Source: Peptoniphilus asaccharolyticus DSM 20463 (GTDB lineage: Bacteria; Bacillota; Clostridia; Tissierellales; Peptoniphilaceae). From it: a stretch of 64,000 nt of DNA. The notes beneath the pieces were generated by a model that saw only the letters and a list, made by a program, of their open reading frames with translations, was not told where the DNA came from and did no database searches. This document shows, piece after piece, positions 17,892 through 27,773 of this stretch (the first letter of the stretch is position 1; the number at the start of each line of letters is the position of its first letter). The stretch lies in contig NZ_FWWR01000009.1 in NCBI RefSeq assembly GCF_900176115.1, forward strand, positions 1,240,001-1,304,000, in the 5' to 3' direction. Position numbers and translations under genes: made by a program.

Positions 17892-19088
17892 ATGGAAAAG
17901 AAAAAAACGAATTGGTCAGTCCTTTTAGGAGCAGCGTTTTTGATGGCGACTTCTGCAATAGGACCTGGATTTATGACACAAACTGCAAAGTTTACAAATG
18001 ACTTACGTGCTGACTTTGCATTCGTAATATTAGCATCAATAATAATGAGTTATGTAGCACAATTGAATGTGTGGAGAGTAATAGCTGTTTCAAAACTAAG
18101 AGGACAAGATATAGCAAATAAAGTGTTGCCTGGACTAGGATACTTTATAGCATTCTTAGTTGCTCTTGGTGGATTTGCATTCAACATTGGTAATGTTGGG
18201 GGAGCTGGACTTGGATTAAACGTTATATTTGGATTTGATACCAAAATAGGCGCTATATTAGCTGCTTTACTTGGAATAGTAATATTTACATCTAAATCAG
18301 CTGGAAATGCAATGGACAAGTTAACTCAAGTTTTGGGTGCAGGTATGATTCTTTTAATCGGTTATGTATGCGTGACTACAGCTCCTCCTGTTGGAGAAGC
18401 AGCCGTAAGAGCAGTTGCACCAACTGACTTAGAAAAAACTGTCCCAGCCGTATTGACACTTTTAGGTGGAACTGTTGGAGGATATATAGTTTTTTCTGGT
18501 GGACACAGACTTATAGATGCGGGCATAACTGGTGAAGAAAATTTACCACAAGTAACAAAGTCAGCTACTATGGGAATAGGAGTTGCACTTATAGTTAGAA
18601 TTTTACTATTCTTAGCAGTTCTTGGTGTAATCACATCAGGTGGACAACTTGACCCTGATAATATTGCAGCGTCAGCTTTTAGAATAGCAAGTGGGGAAGT
18701 GGGATACAAAATCTTTGGTTTAGTATTCACTGCAGCAGCAATCACTTCTATAGTAGGTTGTGCATTTACTTCAGTATCTTTCTTAAAGACACTATTTAAA
18801 GTTGTTGAAGAAAAAGCAAACTTATTTACAATTGGATTCATAGTTGTTTCAACTTTGGCTTATGTAGGAATAGGACAACCACAAACTCTACTTGTATTAG
18901 TTGGAGCTTTAAACGGTCTAATCTTACCGATAACTCTTGCAGTTATGCTTATTGCAAGTAAGAAGAAATCTATAGTTGGAAATTACCAACACCCTACAGT
19001 ACTTTTCTATTTAGGATGGGTAGTAACAGTGCTTTCATTCTATTTGGGAGTTACAACAATGGTTAGCAAATTATCAACTTTCTTCTAA
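17892..19088 (+). CDS. NRAMP-like transporter of the 5-oxoproline operon
   Basis: The 398-residue membrane protein has about eleven hydrophobic segments and belongs to the NRAMP-like group often found with pxp genes. SAIGPGFMTQTAKFTNDLRA corresponds to the first membrane segment, but it lacks the metal-binding DPGN motif of true Mn/Fe transporters. Its place between pxpA and pxpB suggests uptake of 5-oxoproline or a related amino acid rather than metal. That substrate is inferred from context. Confidence 0.8.
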   Translation: MEKKKTNWSVLLGAAFLMATSAIGPGFMTQTAKFTNDLRADFAFVILASIIMSYVAQLNVWRVIAVSKLRGQDIANKVLPGLGYFIAFLVALGGFAFNIGNVGGAGLGLNVIFGFDTKIGAILAALLGIVIFTSKSAGNAMDKLTQVLGAGMILLIGYVCVTTAPPVGEAAVRAVAPTDLEKTVPAVLTLLGGTVGGYIVFSGGHRLIDAGITGEENLPQVTKSATMGIGVALIVRILLFLAVLGVITSGGQLDPDNIAASAFRIASGEVGYKIFGLVFTAAAITSIVGCAFTSVSFLKTLFKVVEEKANLFTIGFIVVSTLAYVGIGQPQTLLVLVGALNGLILPITLAVMLIASKKKSIVGNYQHPTVLFYLGWVVTVLSFYLGVTTMVSKLSTFF

Positions 19089-19114
19089 TAATTGGAAGAA
19101 GTTAAGGAGGGGCT

Positions 19115-19858
19115 ATGTATAGTGAAGTGAAATATCTTATCTCAGGAGATAGAGCCATAATAATGGAATTTGGCGATGAGATAGCAAAAGATATAAATGC
19201 AAGAATTAGAAGCACAATGAATGCCATAGACGGCAACATAGATGGAATAGTTGAGATGACACCAACTTATAGGTCAATAACCATAGTGTATGATCCAATG
19301 AAATTGACTTATAAAGACTTGGTAGAAAAATTAAGACAATATGAAAATACAAATTCTTCAGAGGAAGAGACTAAAGTGAACCTTATAGAAATTCCAACTC
19401 TATACGGCGGAGAGTATGGACCGGATATGGATTTTGTAAAATCAAATGCAGGACTATCTGCAGAAGAAGTTGTAAAAATTCACACTGGAACAGACTACTT
19501 AGTATATATGTTGGGGTTTGCCCCAGGATTTACTTACTTGGGCGGAATGGATGAGCGAATTGCAACTCCAAGACTTAAATCGCCAAGGCTTAAAATTGAA
19601 GCCGGCTCTGTTGGGATAGCAGGAAGTCAAACAGGGATGTATCCTTCAGAATCGCCTGGTGGATGGCAGTTGATAGGAAGAACTCCACTTAAGCTATATA
19701 ATCCTGAAGAAGAGCCACCAGTATTTATTCAAGCGGGAGACTATATAAGATATATAAGCATAGATGAATCTGAATACCAAAGAATAAAAAAAGAAGTTGA
19801 AGATGGAGTTTACAAAGTAAATATAAGACGTGTAGAGGTAGGTGAGTTGAATGGCTAA
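19115..19858 (+). CDS. pxpB: 5-oxoprolinase subunit B (KipI family)
   Basis: The 247-residue protein has the AHS1/KipI fold: SGDRAIIMEFG near the start, then VYMLGFAPGFTYLGG, GSVGIAGSQTGMYP and SPGGWQLIGRTP. It works with PxpA and PxpC. GGAGG lies upstream of ATG 19115. Its last eight bases overlap the pxpC start. Confidence 0.93.
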   Translation: MYSEVKYLISGDRAIIMEFGDEIAKDINARIRSTMNAIDGNIDGIVEMTPTYRSITIVYDPMKLTYKDLVEKLRQYENTNSSEEETKVNLIEIPTLYGGEYGPDMDFVKSNAGLSAEEVVKIHTGTDYLVYMLGFAPGFTYLGGMDERIATPRLKSPRLKIEAGSVGIAGSQTGMYPSESPGGWQLIGRTPLKLYNPEEEPPVFIQAGDYIRYISIDESEYQRIKKEVEDGVYKVNIRRVEVGELNG

Positions 19859-20789
19859 AATTGAAGTAGTAATGGGCGGAATACTCACTACAGTACAAGA
19901 CTTTGGAAGAATAGGTTATCAAAAGTTTGGAATAGGACAAGCCGGAGTAATGGACGAGTACAGCTATGAACTCTCAAACATCTTGGTTGGAAACAAGAGC
20001 ACAGAAGCAGTACTTGAAATAACTTACTTGGGGCCAACTTTAAAAACTGATGAGGATATAACTTTCGCAGTGACAGGAGCTGATGTGACTCCAAAGATAG
20101 ATGGTGTGGAAGTGGCAATGTATGAAACTCACGAGTTGAAAGCTGGTAGCACACTTAGTTTTGGAAAATTGAAGTCAGGTATGAGAGCTTATTTAGCTTT
20201 TGCCGGAGAAATTGGAGTAGATGAACTGAACGGAAGTAAGTCAACTTTAATAAAGAGCAAAATTGGTGGCTATCAAGGTAGGGCACTTAAACCAAAAGAT
20301 GAATTCGAAATTTTGAATAAGAGAGAATTTGTCAAAAAAGTTATTCCGGAGAAATATAGACCGGTTATGAGTCAATTTGCAGTTTTAAGAGCTGTCTTAG
20401 GGCCACAAGATGATTACTTTACTGAAAAGGGAATTAAAAAATTCTTTAAATCTGGCGGATATACAATCACTAAAAACGCAGACAGAATGGGAATTAGACT
20501 TGATGGAAGTCCACTTGAATTTAAAAAGGGTGCAGACATCATATCTGATGGAACTGTGAAGGGTTCAGTGCAAGTGCCAGCAGATGGAAAGCCAATTGTA
20601 CTTATGGCAGACCGTCAAACAACTGGAGGCTACACAAAGATTGCAACGGTGGTAACTCCTGATATTTGCAAATTATCACAAATGGCACCGGATGGTAAGA
20701 TACTCTTCCAACAAGTTTCTATTGAGGAAGCACAAGAGATATATAGAAAATATCGTGAAAAAATAGAAGAAATTAGAAATTTAGTATAA
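19851..20789 (+). CDS. pxpC: 5-oxoprolinase subunit C (KipA family)
   Basis: The 312-residue AHS2/KipA protein completes the ATP-dependent 5-oxoprolinase. Signature segments are TTVQDFGRIGYQKFGIGQAG, VLRAVLGPQDDYFTEKG, DRMGIRLDG and ADRQTTGGYTKIATV. Translational coupling to pxpB is likely because the frames overlap by 8 bp. A strong terminator follows at 20797. Confidence 0.93.
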   Translation: MAKIEVVMGGILTTVQDFGRIGYQKFGIGQAGVMDEYSYELSNILVGNKSTEAVLEITYLGPTLKTDEDITFAVTGADVTPKIDGVEVAMYETHELKAGSTLSFGKLKSGMRAYLAFAGEIGVDELNGSKSTLIKSKIGGYQGRALKPKDEFEILNKREFVKKVIPEKYRPVMSQFAVLRAVLGPQDDYFTEKGIKKFFKSGGYTITKNADRMGIRLDGSPLEFKKGADIISDGTVKGSVQVPADGKPIVLMADRQTTGGYTKIATVVTPDICKLSQMAPDGKILFQQVSIEEAQEIYRKYREKIEEIRNLV

Positions 20790-20796
20790 TAACATG

Positions 20797-20828
20797 AAAA
20801 AGCAAGTCTGTAATTAGACTTGCTTTTA
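20797..20828. terminator. Bidirectional terminator between pxpC and msrC
   Basis: AAAAGCAAGTCT (20798-20809) pairs with AGACTTGCTTTT (20816-20827) around a 6-base loop. A/T-runs on both sides let it serve both converging operons. Confidence 0.85.
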
Positions 20829-21269
20829 AAATTTGTCTGCAATTAAAATGGAGACATTCTCCAAAAAATCTTTTTCAACTTCTGAAAATCTATCAAATGA
20901 AGTAGAGTCTATATCTATTACACCAATGGGTGAACCGTCTTTCATTATAGGCACTACTATTTCAGAATTGCTTCTTGAGTCACAAGCTATGTGACCATCG
21001 AAAGCATGAACATCGGGCACTATTAAAGTCTTTTGTTCTTTAAACGAAGAACCACAAACTCCACTGCCAATTTCAATTTCAATACAAGCAACTCTACCTT
21101 GGAACGGCCCAAGCAAAAGTTTGTCGCCTTCTAACATATAAAATCCAGCCCAAGAAACATCTTCCATTTCAAATAGAACCGCTGAAACATTGGCAAGTAT
21201 AGAAATTTTATTTTCAGTTTGGAAACATAAAGATTTTATTTTAAATAATAATTCGCTATAATCAGTCAT
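20826..21269 (-). CDS. msrC: Free methionine-(R)-sulfoxide reductase, GAF-domain type
   Basis: The 147-residue protein is a single GAF domain with the three cysteines of the fRMsr family: RVACIEIEIG, GSGVCGSSF and GHIACDSRSNSEIVVP. It reduces free methionine-R-sulfoxide. WAGFYMLEGDKLLLGPFQG is also typical. Its ATG at 21269 overlaps the end of iclR by 8 bp, so the two are co-transcribed. Confidence 0.9.
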   Translation of the reverse strand: MTDYSELLFKIKSLCFQTENKISILANVSAVLFEMEDVSWAGFYMLEGDKLLLGPFQGRVACIEIEIGSGVCGSSFKEQKTLIVPDVHAFDGHIACDSRSNSEIVVPIMKDGSPIGVIDIDSTSFDRFSEVEKDFLENVSILIADKF

Positions 21270-22014
21270 TTTTTTCTTTATAGCCTAAGCACTTAGATAG
21301 TTCAAAGGCAGCTCCTTTTACATATTTAATCATATCATCCACTTTATCTTTGGATCTGTATTCAGGTGTAACTATACCTATAGAAGCTACGAAGTCGCCA
21401 GTATGGTTAAAGACAGGTGCTCCAAGCCCTATAGTATCTCTTATGTATTCTCCTTCTGATATTGCAAGAGAATTATTTCTGATTTGTTCAAGCTCTGCTT
21501 TTAATTCCTCTTTATCAACAGGACCTGTAGAGTAAGGTTCTAAATTCAGCTTTAAGTATGCATCAATAAAATCTTCTGATTGATATGCGAGCACAACTTT
21601 TCTTATAGCACCTTTATGTAGAGGTATTTGCCTTCCAAAATTTTCGACAATTTTTAAAGTTTCAGAACCCTCAGCCTTTCCTATGACAACTCCGGTATTT
21701 TCAGAACGTACAACCATGAAAGAATCTTCATTGGTCTTATCTGAAAGTTGTCTTAAAATAACATCGGCCTCACTTTGAAGACTTATGTTTCCAGAAGCGG
21801 CTAAGCCTATGGATATAAGTCCAGGACCAAGTTTATATAAGTAGGTATTGTTGTCTTTTGTAACAAACTCACAAGCTATTAGCGTGGATAAGATTCTGTG
21901 AGTAGTACTTGGCGGAATTGATATGGCTTCTGAAATTTCTGCAATAGTAAATTCACGGCTATCTTGTTTCATATATTCAAGTATATTTGCTGCTTTAATT
22001 AAACTTTGAATCAT
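21262..22014 (-). CDS. IclR-family transcriptional regulator
   Basis: The 250-residue protein has an N-terminal winged HTH (FTIAEISEAISIPPSTTHRILSTL) and a C-terminal IclR effector domain (LHKGAIRKVVLAYQ, ISEGEYIRDTIGLGAPVF). I start at ATG 22014, which follows AAGGAG; the earlier in-frame start at 22071 has no ribosome site. It stands next to the 5-oxoproline operon and might control it, but no shared operator was seen. Confidence 0.87.
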   Translation of the reverse strand: MIQSLIKAANILEYMKQDSREFTIAEISEAISIPPSTTHRILSTLIACEFVTKDNNTYLYKLGPGLISIGLAASGNISLQSEADVILRQLSDKTNEDSFMVVRSENTGVVIGKAEGSETLKIVENFGRQIPLHKGAIRKVVLAYQSEDFIDAYLKLNLEPYSTGPVDKEELKAELEQIRNNSLAISEGEYIRDTIGLGAPVFNHTGDFVASIGIVTPEYRSKDKVDDMIKYVKGAAFELSKCLGYKEKND

Positions 22015-22027
22015 ATTAACTCCTTTC

Positions 22028-22037
22028 CTAACGTTAG
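22028..22037. promoter_or_regulatory. Palindrome in the iclR leader, possible operator
   Basis: CTAACGTTAG is a perfect 10-bp palindrome 14 bp upstream of the iclR start. Its position suits autoregulation. TATAAT-like sequence lies just upstream on the minus strand. Confidence 0.3.
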
Positions 22038-22084
22038 TGAAATTATACCATAATATAGGTATAAATAGCATATTAACAAAAATT

Positions 22085-22116
22085 CTATTTTATCTTTATT
22101 GACTATGATAAAATAG
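22085..22116. promoter_or_regulatory. Inverted repeat between iclR and yybS
   Basis: CTATTTTATC and GATAAAATAG form perfect 10-bp arms around 12 bp. It ends 14 bp before the yybS start, so it could act as an operator or overlap the promoter for the yybS-dnaB operon. Confidence 0.3.
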
Positions 22117-22129
22117 TAAAGATAAGGAG

Positions 22130-23020
22130 ATGATTGAAATAACAACAACATTAAATAAAATGATATTAGTTACACGAGCAGTATTTATTGCCATAGTGGG
22201 GACTATTTTTCCACCAGCATTTTTATTCTTGCCGGCAATATTTGTTTTTGAAGCTATTTCAGAAGGGGTTTTAAAGTCTTTCTTGATGTTCTTCGCAGCA
22301 AGTGTGCTATTATCTATAGTCTCTTTAGATTATGGAATAGTAGTTTTTACTCTATTCGGTCCTATGATACTTGTGTTTCATTGGATGTTAAGTAAAAACT
22401 ATGACCAACACTCCACTGTGTTTATGGCAGCGGCTATGTTTTTTATTTCCATATTCGTAACAGCATATTCTTATGGAATAAGTTCGGATATGTTGAAATC
22501 AAAAGAGGTTATAGAAAAATTTATACAGGTACAAAACAATGTAAATATTGAAAAGTTATCTGTAGCTGAATGGACTATTATATATAACAGATTTTTACAA
22601 TTAATGCCAGCGATGTTGGTCATAATATCGCTTTTGTTGAGCTATATGACATATCACATGTCAGTTAAAAAACTAATATCAACTCAGGGGTTAAAAGTAA
22701 ACTATCAACCATTTATCTATTTTAGTCTACCTAAGGGAGTTTTATTCGCAGGAGTATTTTCAATTGCTGCAGTTTATAGTTTTGGGGATCAAATCTTTGA
22801 ATCACCTAATTTAGTAATAGAAAACTTAATGCTATTATTCTCATCAATACTCTTTTTCTTGGGATTAAGTGTTATAATGTTCATGCTAAATAAGATTAAA
22901 GCATCAGGATTTATAAAGTTTTTAATTGCTTTTCTGGGGTTTTTAGTTCCCGGAGCGCAATTTGTATTTATAGCAATGGGTGTATTAGATAATATATTTA
23001 ATTTTAGAAAATTGGCGTGA
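22130..23020 (+). CDS. YybS-like DUF2232 membrane protein
   Basis: The 296-residue protein has about eight hydrophobic segments and sits directly upstream of gdpP, rplI and dnaB, the usual place of YybS/DUF2232 proteins in Firmicutes. Its function is not established. The start at 22130 directly follows AAGGAG, which is unusually close; ATG at 22160 is a possible alternative. Confidence 0.8.
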   Translation: MIEITTTLNKMILVTRAVFIAIVGTIFPPAFLFLPAIFVFEAISEGVLKSFLMFFAASVLLSIVSLDYGIVVFTLFGPMILVFHWMLSKNYDQHSTVFMAAAMFFISIFVTAYSYGISSDMLKSKEVIEKFIQVQNNVNIEKLSVAEWTIIYNRFLQLMPAMLVIISLLLSYMTYHMSVKKLISTQGLKVNYQPFIYFSLPKGVLFAGVFSIAAVYSFGDQIFESPNLVIENLMLLFSSILFFLGLSVIMFMLNKIKASGFIKFLIAFLGFLVPGAQFVFIAMGVLDNIFNFRKLA

Positions 23021-23031
23021 GGTGAAAAATA

Positions 23032-25035
23032 ATGGATTATAAATTTGATTTAAAAGATTTTAAAGAATTTATAGTGGCTGTTGCCGTATTGAGTATAGGC
23101 CTCTTATATTTTAAGCCTTGGCTTGGGATTTTAGGACTTTTGATACTGGTATATTTAATATATTCAGGAAGCAGAACCATAGAAGATTACAATCAAAAAT
23201 CTATTGAAATGGTTGAAACTATAAGCAAAGATTTTGACTCAATAACAAAACATGCAATTTTTTCAATGCCGTTTCCAATGGTAATAACAGATGAAAAAGC
23301 AAATGTAATATGGTATAACACTATCTTTTTAAATATATTCGAAGATGTGGAAATCATGGAGATGAATGTCTCTGAATTGATTCCAGAAATAGATGTAGAT
23401 AGTTTGTTGGAAGATACTAAGCATGAAGATATACTTGCAAAGTTAGGGCCTAAATCATATAGAGTCTATACAAATGTTGTAGATATAAAGAAGACAGGCT
23501 CTGATAGAAATAAATTAATCTTGATATATTTTGTAGATAGAACAAATTATGATGTTTTAAAAGATAAATATGTTGAAGAGTATCCGATAGTTGCCAAGAT
23601 AGAGGTTGATAACTATGATGAGGCAATGGATACAGCGCCAGCAATTAACCGTCCTCAACTCATAGCAGAGATAGACTATTTAATTAGAGGATATTTTCAA
23701 AGTTATGATGCCTTAGTTAGAAAATACGACGACGATATGTACCTTGTGGTAATGACTTTCGGAGCGCTTAAGAGTATTAAGGAAAAGAGATTTGACTTAT
23801 TAGATGATTTGAGAGAGCTCAATATGGGAAATTCAATTCCAATGACTCTTTCAATAGGAGTTTCATCTTTCGGTCTTACTTTCAAGGAGTCGGTTGATGA
23901 AGCGGATACTTGTTTAGATTTGGCTCTTGGACGTGGCGGAGACCAAGCTGTAATAAAAGTTGAAGACAACTATGAGTTCTTTGGAGGAAAATCTAAGGCT
24001 GTTGAAAAAAGAAACAAGGTAAAGGCAAGAGTGTTAGGAGTTGCATTAAAACAACTTATAGATGGTGCGGAAGATGTCTATATAATGGGACATAAAAACG
24101 CAGACATGGACGCTATAGGCTCTGCAATAGGGATACTAAGAGCTGTAATAAATAGAAATGTAAAGGGGAATATTGTTTTAAATAAGAGCAATCCTTCAAT
24201 TTCAAATCTATTAGATAGAATGAAAGAAGAAGAACCTGAGATCTATGAAAAGATAATTTCTGCAGAGAGTGCTAAAAACAGCATATCACCGAGATCTTTA
24301 GTAATATTGGTAGATAATCATAAACCGAACTTTACTGAAAGTCCGGAGTTGCTTGATTTAACAACTCAAATAGTTGTAATAGATCACCACAGAAGAGGAA
24401 AGGAATTTGTAAAAAATCCTGTTCTAACTTATGTTGAACCTTATGCTTCTTCAACAAGTGAGCTTGTAACAGAAATGTTGACGTACATGAATGATGAATT
24501 AAACTTAACTCACTTTGAAGCGGATGCACTTATGAGTGGTATAGTAGTAGATACAAAGAACTTTAGCTTCCAAACTGGAGTTAGAACTTTTGAAGCTGCT
24601 TCCATTTTAAAACGTGCTGGAGCGGATATGATTAAGGTTAAAAATCTTTTCCAAGATGATTTAGATACACTTCAAAATAGAGCTCAAGTTGTACATGCAA
24701 CTAAAGTAATATGTGATGAAGTGGCAATTTCGAGATTGGATAAGAAGGCTGCCAATTCAATTTTAATAGCTGCGCAGGCAGCAGATGAAATGTTGGATAT
24801 AAATGGAGTAAAGGCAAGTTTTGTAATAACTCTTGTAGATGATGAAGTTCACATCTCGGGTAGATCTGTTGGAGACTTCTCAGTACAGTTGATACTTGAA
24901 AAGTTAGGTGGCGGAGGTCATTTAAATATGGCTGGTGCAAGATTACAAGTGGAGTCTTTAGACGAAGCAGAAAATATCTTAGTGCAAGCTGTTGAAGAAT
25001 ATATTGACGAACAGAAAAAGGGAGAAAATATATGA
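23032..25035 (+). CDS. gdpP: Cyclic-di-AMP phosphodiesterase GdpP
   Basis: The 667-residue membrane enzyme breaks down c-di-AMP. Two N-terminal membrane helices (about 10-50) are followed by a PAS domain (about 80-165), a degenerate GGDEF domain (about 170-300) and a DHH/DHHA1 phosphodiesterase (about 340-660). The metal motifs are visible: GHKNADMDAIGSA, VDNHKPN, VIDHHRRG and the C-terminal GGGGHLNMAGA. The stop overlaps the rplI start by 4 bp. Confidence 0.95.
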   Translation: MDYKFDLKDFKEFIVAVAVLSIGLLYFKPWLGILGLLILVYLIYSGSRTIEDYNQKSIEMVETISKDFDSITKHAIFSMPFPMVITDEKANVIWYNTIFLNIFEDVEIMEMNVSELIPEIDVDSLLEDTKHEDILAKLGPKSYRVYTNVVDIKKTGSDRNKLILIYFVDRTNYDVLKDKYVEEYPIVAKIEVDNYDEAMDTAPAINRPQLIAEIDYLIRGYFQSYDALVRKYDDDMYLVVMTFGALKSIKEKRFDLLDDLRELNMGNSIPMTLSIGVSSFGLTFKESVDEADTCLDLALGRGGDQAVIKVEDNYEFFGGKSKAVEKRNKVKARVLGVALKQLIDGAEDVYIMGHKNADMDAIGSAIGILRAVINRNVKGNIVLNKSNPSISNLLDRMKEEEPEIYEKIISAESAKNSISPRSLVILVDNHKPNFTESPELLDLTTQIVVIDHHRRGKEFVKNPVLTYVEPYASSTSELVTEMLTYMNDELNLTHFEADALMSGIVVDTKNFSFQTGVRTFEAASILKRAGADMIKVKNLFQDDLDTLQNRAQVVHATKVICDEVAISRLDKKAANSILIAAQAADEMLDINGVKASFVITLVDDEVHISGRSVGDFSVQLILEKLGGGGHLNMAGARLQVESLDEAENILVQAVEEYIDEQKKGENI

Positions 25036-25478
25036 AAGTAATTTTATTAAAAGACGATAAAAATTTAGGAAAGGCCGGTTCTCTTGTTGAGGCAAAGGAC
25101 GGCTATGCAAGAAACTTTTTGTTACCAAGAAAAGTAGCTATCGAAGCTAATGAAGAAAACCTAAAGAAATGGGAAGAAGACAACGAGAGAAAAGCTGAAG
25201 AAGAAAAGAAGAACAGAGCAGAGTTCACTGAACTTAAAAAGAAAATTGAAGCTGGAAAAGTAGTAATAAAAGCTAAAGCAGGAGAAGGCGGAAGATTATT
25301 TGGCGCCATTACTTCTCAAAATATAAAAGAAGCTCTTGAATCTCAAATGAAGATAAAGTTAGATAAGAAGAAAATTGAATTAAGCGAAAATATTAAGATG
25401 GAGGCAACAAAGACTGTTCCTGTTAGATTATATCCTGGAATAGTTGCAAACTTGAAGGTAATAGTTGAGGCAGAATAA
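25032..25478 (+). CDS. rplI: Ribosomal protein bL9
   Basis: The 148-residue protein has the L9 N-terminal domain (MKVILLKDDKNLGKAGSLVE, GYARNFLLPRK), the long connecting helix rich in Lys and Glu, and the C-terminal RNA-binding domain (GRLFGAITSQNI). It overlaps both neighbours, gdpP and dnaB, by a few bases. Confidence 0.97.
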   Translation: MKVILLKDDKNLGKAGSLVEAKDGYARNFLLPRKVAIEANEENLKKWEEDNERKAEEEKKNRAEFTELKKKIEAGKVVIKAKAGEGGRLFGAITSQNIKEALESQMKIKLDKKKIELSENIKMEATKTVPVRLYPGIVANLKVIVEAE

Positions 25479-26812
25479 TGGAAGAACTAAATCTCAAAGT
25501 TCCTCCTCATGTGACTGAGACCGAGCAGTCGGTTTTAGGAGCTATGATGCTTTCAAAAGATGCCATAACATCAGCGGTTGAAATTTTAAAAGCGGAAGAT
25601 TTCTATTCGGAGATTCATGGAGAAATATACAGTGCAATAACTTCTATATATAATAGAAATGTTCCTGCGGATGTAATGACCATAGTGGATGAACTGAAAA
25701 AGAGAGATAGTCTTGAAGAAGTAGGGGGCTTGAGCTATATTGTTAGCTTGAGTTCGGCTGCGGGACTTGTTTCAAACACTAAGTACCACTGTGAAATCAT
25801 TAAAGAAAAATCAACTCTTAGAAAATTGATAGCTGCATCTGACCAGACTATGTCCAGTGCCTATGCACAAGATGCAGACTTGGATATGATTATAGAAAAA
25901 GCTGAGTCGAGTATATTTAACATAACTCAGGCATCTCATAGAATAGGGCTTTCGCCTATAAAAGAAACATTGCTCGAATCTTTCGCAGCCATGGAAAAGA
26001 GAGCTCAAAATCCTAATGCGTTGACAGGTGTTACTACAGGTTTTGAGGATTTAGATAGACAACTTAGTGGATTACAAAAATCGGATTTAGTGCTCTTAGC
26101 TGCTAGACCGTCAATGGGTAAGACAGCTTTAATGGTTAACATAGCGACAAATGCAGCTCTAAGGGCAAAGGCAAAAGTAGCTATGTTTTCTTTGGAAATG
26201 AGTAAAACTCAGCTGGTAGATAGAATCATAGCCTCAATAGCACATGTGGATTTACAAAAAATAATATCCGGCAATCTGACAGCAGATGACTGGGAGAGAG
26301 TTGTAAACGCTATGCCTATAATATCGGAGTTAGATATTGAAATAGATGACACAGCAGGTATCTCTCCTCTTGAATTGAAGGCTAAATGTAGAAGACAGAA
26401 GATGGAAAAGGGATTGGACTTAGTGGTAATCGACTACTTACAACTTATGCAGATGAGTGAAAAAGTAGAATCCAGAACACAAGAAATCTCAGCCATCTCA
26501 AGAAATTTAAAAGCGATAGCAAAAGAACTTGAAGTTCCAGTCCTTGCTTTGTCACAATTGTCTCGTTCTCCTGAAATGAGAGCTGACCACCGACCGATTC
26601 TTTCGGACCTTAGAGAGTCCGGTGCCATAGAGCAAGACGCCGATGTAGTAATGTTCTTATTTAGAGACGAATACTACACTAAGGAAGAATCAGAAAAACC
26701 TAACATCGGTGAGGTAATAATAGCAAAACATAGAAACGGTCCAACGGGTACAGTTGAATTGATATTCAGAAAAGAATTTACTAAATTCTTAAATAAAGAA
26801 TATGGGGCATAG
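25478..26812 (+). CDS. dnaB: Replicative DNA helicase
   Basis: The 444-residue helicase (called DnaC in Bacillus) has the N-terminal primase-binding domain and a RecA-like C-terminal domain. Walker A is ARPSMGKTAL, Walker B is LVVIDYLQLM, and SQLSRSPEMR and DLRESGAIEQDADV are typical of the family. The order gdpP-rplI-dnaB is conserved in Firmicutes. Confidence 0.97.
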   Translation: MEELNLKVPPHVTETEQSVLGAMMLSKDAITSAVEILKAEDFYSEIHGEIYSAITSIYNRNVPADVMTIVDELKKRDSLEEVGGLSYIVSLSSAAGLVSNTKYHCEIIKEKSTLRKLIAASDQTMSSAYAQDADLDMIIEKAESSIFNITQASHRIGLSPIKETLLESFAAMEKRAQNPNALTGVTTGFEDLDRQLSGLQKSDLVLLAARPSMGKTALMVNIATNAALRAKAKVAMFSLEMSKTQLVDRIIASIAHVDLQKIISGNLTADDWERVVNAMPIISELDIEIDDTAGISPLELKAKCRRQKMEKGLDLVVIDYLQLMQMSEKVESRTQEISAISRNLKAIAKELEVPVLALSQLSRSPEMRADHRPILSDLRESGAIEQDADVVMFLFRDEYYTKEESEKPNIGEVIIAKHRNGPTGTVELIFRKEFTKFLNKEYGA

Positions 26813-26820
26813 GAGGAAAG

Positions 26821-27678
26821 ATGGAATTAATTAAGATAATAATACTTGGGATTGTCGAAGGTATTACAGAGTTCCTTCCAATTTCATCAACAGGTCACTT
26901 GATATTAGTGAGTGAAGTTTTAAAGTTACATTCTCAAAGTTTTGAAAATGCATTTTCTGTAATAATTCAGTTAGGTGCAATACTTGCGGTAGTTTTATTG
27001 TATTGGGATAAATTAAATCCCCTATCAAATAAAAAACTATCTCCACAACTTATAGAGAATGAAACAAAATTGTCAATATCTGATAGATGGCAGCTTAGAG
27101 ATAAAAAGACTATGAGATTAATAGCCAAGGTTATAATAGGATTTTTACCGGCAGCGGTTTTAGGATTTTTATTTGACGATATAATAGATAAGTACTTATT
27201 TAATCCAATAGTGGTTGCAATTACACTTATAGTTTACGGAATAATAATCATATTTATGGAAGATAAGAAAAAATCTAACTTTAAATATGAAGACATTGAT
27301 GAATTAAGCGTTAAAGATGCATTTAAAATAGGTGTGTTCCAATGCTTAGCAATGATTCCAGGGACATCTAGAAGTGCGGCTACTATAATAGGCGGGATGA
27401 CACTTGGTTGCAACAGAACCACAGCAGCAGAGTTTTCATTCTTTTTAGCTATACCAACAATGCTTGGGGCAACAGCTCTAAAGATTTTAAAGATGGGTAC
27501 ATCTTTTAGCATTATCGAATGGGTTTATATATTAGTTGGATTCGTTATTTCTTTTATAGTAGCTTATGCTGTAATTACAAAATTTATGAGTTATATTCAA
27601 AAGCATGATTTTAAAGTATTTGGAATTTATAGAATAGTGCTTGGATTATTAGTCATTTTAATTTTGAAAGTATTTTAG
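26821..27678 (+). CDS. uppP: Undecaprenyl-diphosphatase
   Basis: The 285-residue BacA-family membrane enzyme recycles the lipid carrier for cell-wall synthesis. The conserved segments GIVEGITEFLPISSTGHL and IPGTSRSAATIIGGM carry the catalytic Glu, Ser and Arg residues. It follows dnaB by 8 bp with AGGAGG upstream. Confidence 0.96.
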   Translation: MELIKIIILGIVEGITEFLPISSTGHLILVSEVLKLHSQSFENAFSVIIQLGAILAVVLLYWDKLNPLSNKKLSPQLIENETKLSISDRWQLRDKKTMRLIAKVIIGFLPAAVLGFLFDDIIDKYLFNPIVVAITLIVYGIIIIFMEDKKKSNFKYEDIDELSVKDAFKIGVFQCLAMIPGTSRSAATIIGGMTLGCNRTTAAEFSFFLAIPTMLGATALKILKMGTSFSIIEWVYILVGFVISFIVAYAVITKFMSYIQKHDFKVFGIYRIVLGLLVILILKVF

Positions 27679-27708
27679 TATAAAAAGGCTTGAAATTAAC
27701 GGTTTCAA

Positions 27709-27737
27709 TTGATTTTGAAAATTTATTATGGTAGAAT
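27709..27737 (+). promoter_or_regulatory. Candidate promoter for secG-hppA
   Basis: TTGATT (27709-27714) and TAGAAT (27732-27737) are 17 bp apart. TG one base upstream of the -10 box makes it an extended -10 promoter. The secG start is 36 bp downstream. Confidence 0.5.
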
Positions 27738-27773
27738 TAATGCATTATGTACAAAAAAATAGGAGGTTTTATA